Assembly (NCBI GenBank): GCA_007121175.1
Contig: SKMG01000450.1
Coordinates: 1-16,306, forward strand
Direction of reading: 5' to 3'
Source: Trueperaceae bacterium
GTDB lineage: Bacteria > Deinococcota > Deinococci > Deinococcales > Trueperaceae
DNA length: 16,306 nucleotides
Shown piece by piece: positions 15,401 to 16,306 of this stretch. Under the pieces are notes generated by a model. That model had not been told where the DNA came from, did not search any database, and worked only from the letters and a program-made list of their open reading frames with translations. The translations under genes were made by a program, and so were the position numbers. Position 1 is the first letter of the stretch; each line of letters begins with the position of its first letter.

Positions 15401-16306
15401 CGATCTCGCCCAAGGCACGGTCTTCACGCTGCGGGCCGACCGGCTGACGGCCGAGGCGAGAGACTTGCTGCAAGCGACGGCTCGCGTGGTGCTGGTCGCC
15501 CAGCGCGGAGTGATCGCCAACCAGCTCGCCGCGCTGCGGCGCCTGCGGCCGTCGCCTCAGCTCGAGCGCCGCCGCCGGATTCGCTCCTTCGCGCCGAGGG
15601 CGCTATCGCGGCCGTTGCAGCCGCCGCCGGGAGCGCGCCGGACACAGCCGGTGCCGCGAGCGGCGAAGGTACAGCCCGAGGAACTCGAGTTCTTCAACGG
15701 TTTCGGCGGCTTCGCCGACGACGGCCGCGAATACGTGACGATCCTGGAAGGTGGCCGCACCACGCCCGCGCCATATGTCAACGTGATCGCCAACCCAGCC
15801 TTCGGCTTCCAGGTGTCCGCCGACGGGAGCGGCTACACCTGGGCGGAGAACAGCCGCGAGAACCAGTTGACCCCCTGGTCGAACGACCCGGTCGAGGACC
15901 CCACTGGCGAGGCGTTCTTCATCCGCGACGAGGAGACCCACGACCTGTGGAGTCCCACTGCGCAGCCGATCCGCGGCGACGGCACCTATGTCGCGCGCCA
16001 CGGCTTCGGTTACAGCCGCTTCGAGCACGAGGCGTACGGCATTGCGACACACCTCCTGCAGTACGTGCCGCTCGATGCGCCGATCAAGATCTCACGCCTC
16101 GTGCTGCACAACCGTACCGATCGGACCCGCAGGCTCTCGGTCACGGCCTACGCCGAGTGGGTGCTCGGCACATCACGCGCGGGCTCCGCGCCGCTGATGC
16201 TCACCGAGGCCGACGCGCAGACCGGCGCCCTGCTGGTCAGCAACCCCTGGAGCACCGCCTTCCCAGGCCGGGTCGGCTTCGCCGACCTCGCCGGCGAGCA
16301 GACGGC
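9465..16306 (+). CDS. ndvB: Cyclic beta-1,2-glucan synthase (NdvB/ChvB type), 3' end outside window
   Basis: 2280 codons are visible in one uninterrupted frame; family members are about 2,800 aa. The family builds cyclic beta-1,2-glucan from UDP-glucose at the inner membrane: a GT84 domain initiates, extends and cyclises the chain, and a C-terminal GH94-type phosphorylase-like domain sets chain length. The N-terminus contains VRQEIFGVERLEQHARSL (~24-41). Membrane segments occur at ~424-487, ~825-872 and ~960-1002. The GT84 domain (~506-820) has GWERKRGKLHELNRLLRG, DAD (646-648), SHDLFEG (759-765) and QHRWTRGDWQ (793-802). A glucoamylase-like domain runs ~1035-1500 (HHMLPPDNFQEDPEP ... AHHQGMTIVAM), followed by beta-sandwich blocks from ~1575 (LLSNGRYAVMLTAGGAGYSRW) and ~2072 (ELEFFNGFGGF). 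The GH94 catalytic barrel lies beyond the edge. The ATG at 9465 is chosen for conservation just downstream, as its Shine-Dalgarno is weak. Confidence 0.92.
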   Translation, partial: MNTTLQRALGRHAPSALWREATMVRQEIFGVERLEQHARSLAAAQVISDRPPAVLSLRDRLDDDASALLAAYRASAAQLERGVEIAPAAVWLLDNYHVVEELLRSVRDGLPASYYRELPKLAEGPFAGYPRAFGVAWAYVAHGDSHLDPEVLRRFVVAYQSVQPLTIGELWAIPLMLRLVLIENLRRLADLISDEHAQRADADAFAAALLTPGRTRQELDAEIDRRPPGRLPMHFAAQLARRLRDLDPETMPAVRWLEERLAEQGETVEQVVQDAQQFQGGANVTVRNIVTSMRLLSSLDWAELFESVSLVDQKLRDASDFAAMDLPTRDRYRRAVEALARRSPFTELEVTDHALHAARVAAARPADQLEAERRSAGAPADQLEAERVADPGYHLIGRGRRALERSLGFRPTFGTRLRRLAAGVGVTGYAAVIMIASLFTLLIAIWVFAATGVSAGLLALFALLALVPATEVATSIVNRCVAWFAQALPIPALELKSGVPSELRTMVVVPTLLSSEAELLEQLERLEVHYLASGSGDVTFALLSDGVDADREVVPSDAALLAVAEDAVSALNRRHGPGPSGDRFLVLHRRRVFNPSEGKWMGWERKRGKLHELNRLLRGARDTSFMPVGSRRPQVPSGVRYVITLDADTQLPRDAASRLIGKMAHPLNRPRFCPERQRVIDGYGIMQPRVTPALPIGAERSFFQRLFSTEGGIDPYASAVSDVYQDLFGEGSFTGKGIYDIDAFEAALAGRIPENTLLSHDLFEGVYARAGLASDVEVIEDFPSRYDVAVKRQHRWTRGDWQLLPWVLRPGRGRAALPALGRWKMLDNLRRSLLAPATVAGFVVSWLLPQPAGMVAALLLLASIAAPLVLPSVTASRPRRADVRLRHQALRFLGDIWQAVVQTLLSFVFLADRAWSELDAIVRTLFRLYVTRRKLLEWTTAAHAASRPQRGVLGYYRQMAGGTLLALALGLVALAIAPGNWSLIMPIVLAWTSAPAIAWWASRPARARRRRVLSVAEAIDLRLIARRTWRFFETFVTREHHMLPPDNFQEDPEPVVAARTSPTNIGLYLLSAVAARDFGWAGTVATVERLEAAFETIRRLPRFEGHLYNWYDTRTLRVLEPAYVSSVDSGNVAGHLIALANACEEWIDAPLADAAGEGVADAVRLARGALAALPEADLASGHELARLLDESLAELRRAAPVHDGWPRSLEPLLERASEAASDLARVVGEAAASELTYWTAAARAALEQHEADRRVDAEGIDILRARFRDLAEEARSLALAMDFAFLTDQERNLLSIGYSVAERRLDPGCYDLLASEARLASLVAVAKGDLPTRHWFRLGRNATAVGRGSALVSWSGSMFEYLMPPLVMHAPAGSLLEQTHRLVVERQRRYGRLRGVPWGVSESAYFARDLEFTYQYATFGVPGLGLKRGLGDELVIAPYATGLAAMMDPKASHRNFGHLADLGALGRYGYYEALDFTRSRLPPSERYAIVRAFMAHHQGMTIVAMTNVLCAGAMRERFHREPIIKASELLLQERMPRDVAREHPRAEQVRASVDEAPATPGSVRRLTSSVGGPPVTHLLSNGRYAVMLTAGGAGYSRWNDLAVTRWREDPTRDHWGSFVFLRDVQSGRVWSAGAQPLGDEADDEAIEFTEDGAEFVRRRKTLTTGLTVLVSGEYDGEVRRVVLSNGGTREREIEVTTYAELALTYPAADQAHPAFAKMFVQTEYLAEYGALIATRRRRSPDEPEVWAAHVAMLEGEASAPPQYESDRERFLGRGRSVATATAIVDGGPLSNSVGTVLDPIFSLRYRLRIPPFSVARVNFWTLMARSRAELIDLIDVCSTRGAFERAKTLAWTQAQVQLRHIGVDAAEAADFQRLAAPLLYTHPGFRPSSEAIVRGAGPQSALWPYGISGDLPIVLLRITDLADIAQVRQLLRAHEYWRTKRLVVDLVIVNEHAASYRQDLQVAIDAAVRSSQSRLRVGLDLAQGTVFTLRADRLTAEARDLLQATARVVLVAQRGVIANQLAALRRLRPSPQLERRRRIRSFAPRALSRPLQPPPGARRTQPVPRAAKVQPEELEFFNGFGGFADDGREYVTILEGGRTTPAPYVNVIANPAFGFQVSADGSGYTWAENSRENQLTPWSNDPVEDPTGEAFFIRDEETHDLWSPTAQPIRGDGTYVARHGFGYSRFEHEAYGIATHLLQYVPLDAPIKISRLVLHNRTDRTRRLSVTAYAEWVLGTSRAGSAPLMLTEADAQTGALLVSNPWSTAFPGRVGFADLAGEQT
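10556..10625 (+). repeat. In-frame 28-bp direct repeat within ndvB
   Basis: A perfect 28-bp sequence at 10556-10583 recurs at 10598-10625, a 42-nt (14-codon) period. It duplicates the peptide PADQLEAER in a charged segment just before the first membrane helices of the glucan synthase. Because the period is a multiple of three, the frame is kept. Confidence 0.85.

Overview
This is GC-rich bacterial chromosomal DNA. Genes are tightly packed, third codon positions are strongly G/C, and GTG starts and 4-bp ATGA/GTGA gene overlaps are common. A Sec-exported TroA-type binding protein, a predicted lipoprotein, a periplasmic-type SIMPL protein and a cyclic beta-glucan synthase suggest a diderm organism. 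The phylum cannot be fixed from the sequence. I see no insertion sequence, phage, CRISPR array, tRNA or rRNA.

Layout. (1) 1-1163, minus strand: a membrane signalling protein (7TM + PAS + start of a GGDEF domain), cut by the left edge. (2) 1279-6163, plus strand: a complete five-gene manganese/zinc/iron ABC-transporter operon of the tro/mnt type. It encodes a periplasmic binding protein, an ATPase, two permeases and an MntR/DtxR-family regulator. The last four junctions are 4-bp overlaps or a 6-nt gap. A good promoter and an 18-bp palindrome at the expected transcription start precede it, so the last gene plausibly represses the operon when metal is plentiful. The first permease carries a C-terminal winged-helix domain, an uncommon fusion that recalls the chlamydial YtgCR arrangement. 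(3) 6179-6466, minus: a small unrecognised protein gene with a good ribosome-binding site, followed by a noncoding stretch with two tandem hairpins. (4) 6719-7741, minus: a Gfo/Idh/MocA-family NAD(P)-dependent oxidoreductase. (5) 7940-8308, plus: a small coiled-coil lipoprotein with a Pro/Ala/Asp-rich tail. (6) A 16-bp perfect hairpin between convergent genes, then a three-copy 20-bp tandem repeat that overlaps the 3' end of (7) 8475-9203, minus: an exported SIMPL-domain protein. (8) 9465 to the right edge, plus: a very large cyclic beta-1,2-glucan synthase (NdvB/ChvB type), with 2280 codons visible and the 3' end missing. It starts at an ATGA overlap with a six-residue upstream mini-ORF.

How it works together. 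The operon forms one metal-uptake and sensing unit: TroA captures metal, TroB powers TroC/TroD, and TroR reads internal metal. The remaining genes (envelope lipoprotein, SIMPL protein, periplasmic glucan synthase, sugar-type oxidoreductase) look like separate transcription units with a loose cell-envelope/carbohydrate theme. The best candidates for something less ordinary are the permease-winged-helix fusion beside a full-length regulator, the operator placed on the promoter start site, and the 20-bp tandem duplication at a stop codon.
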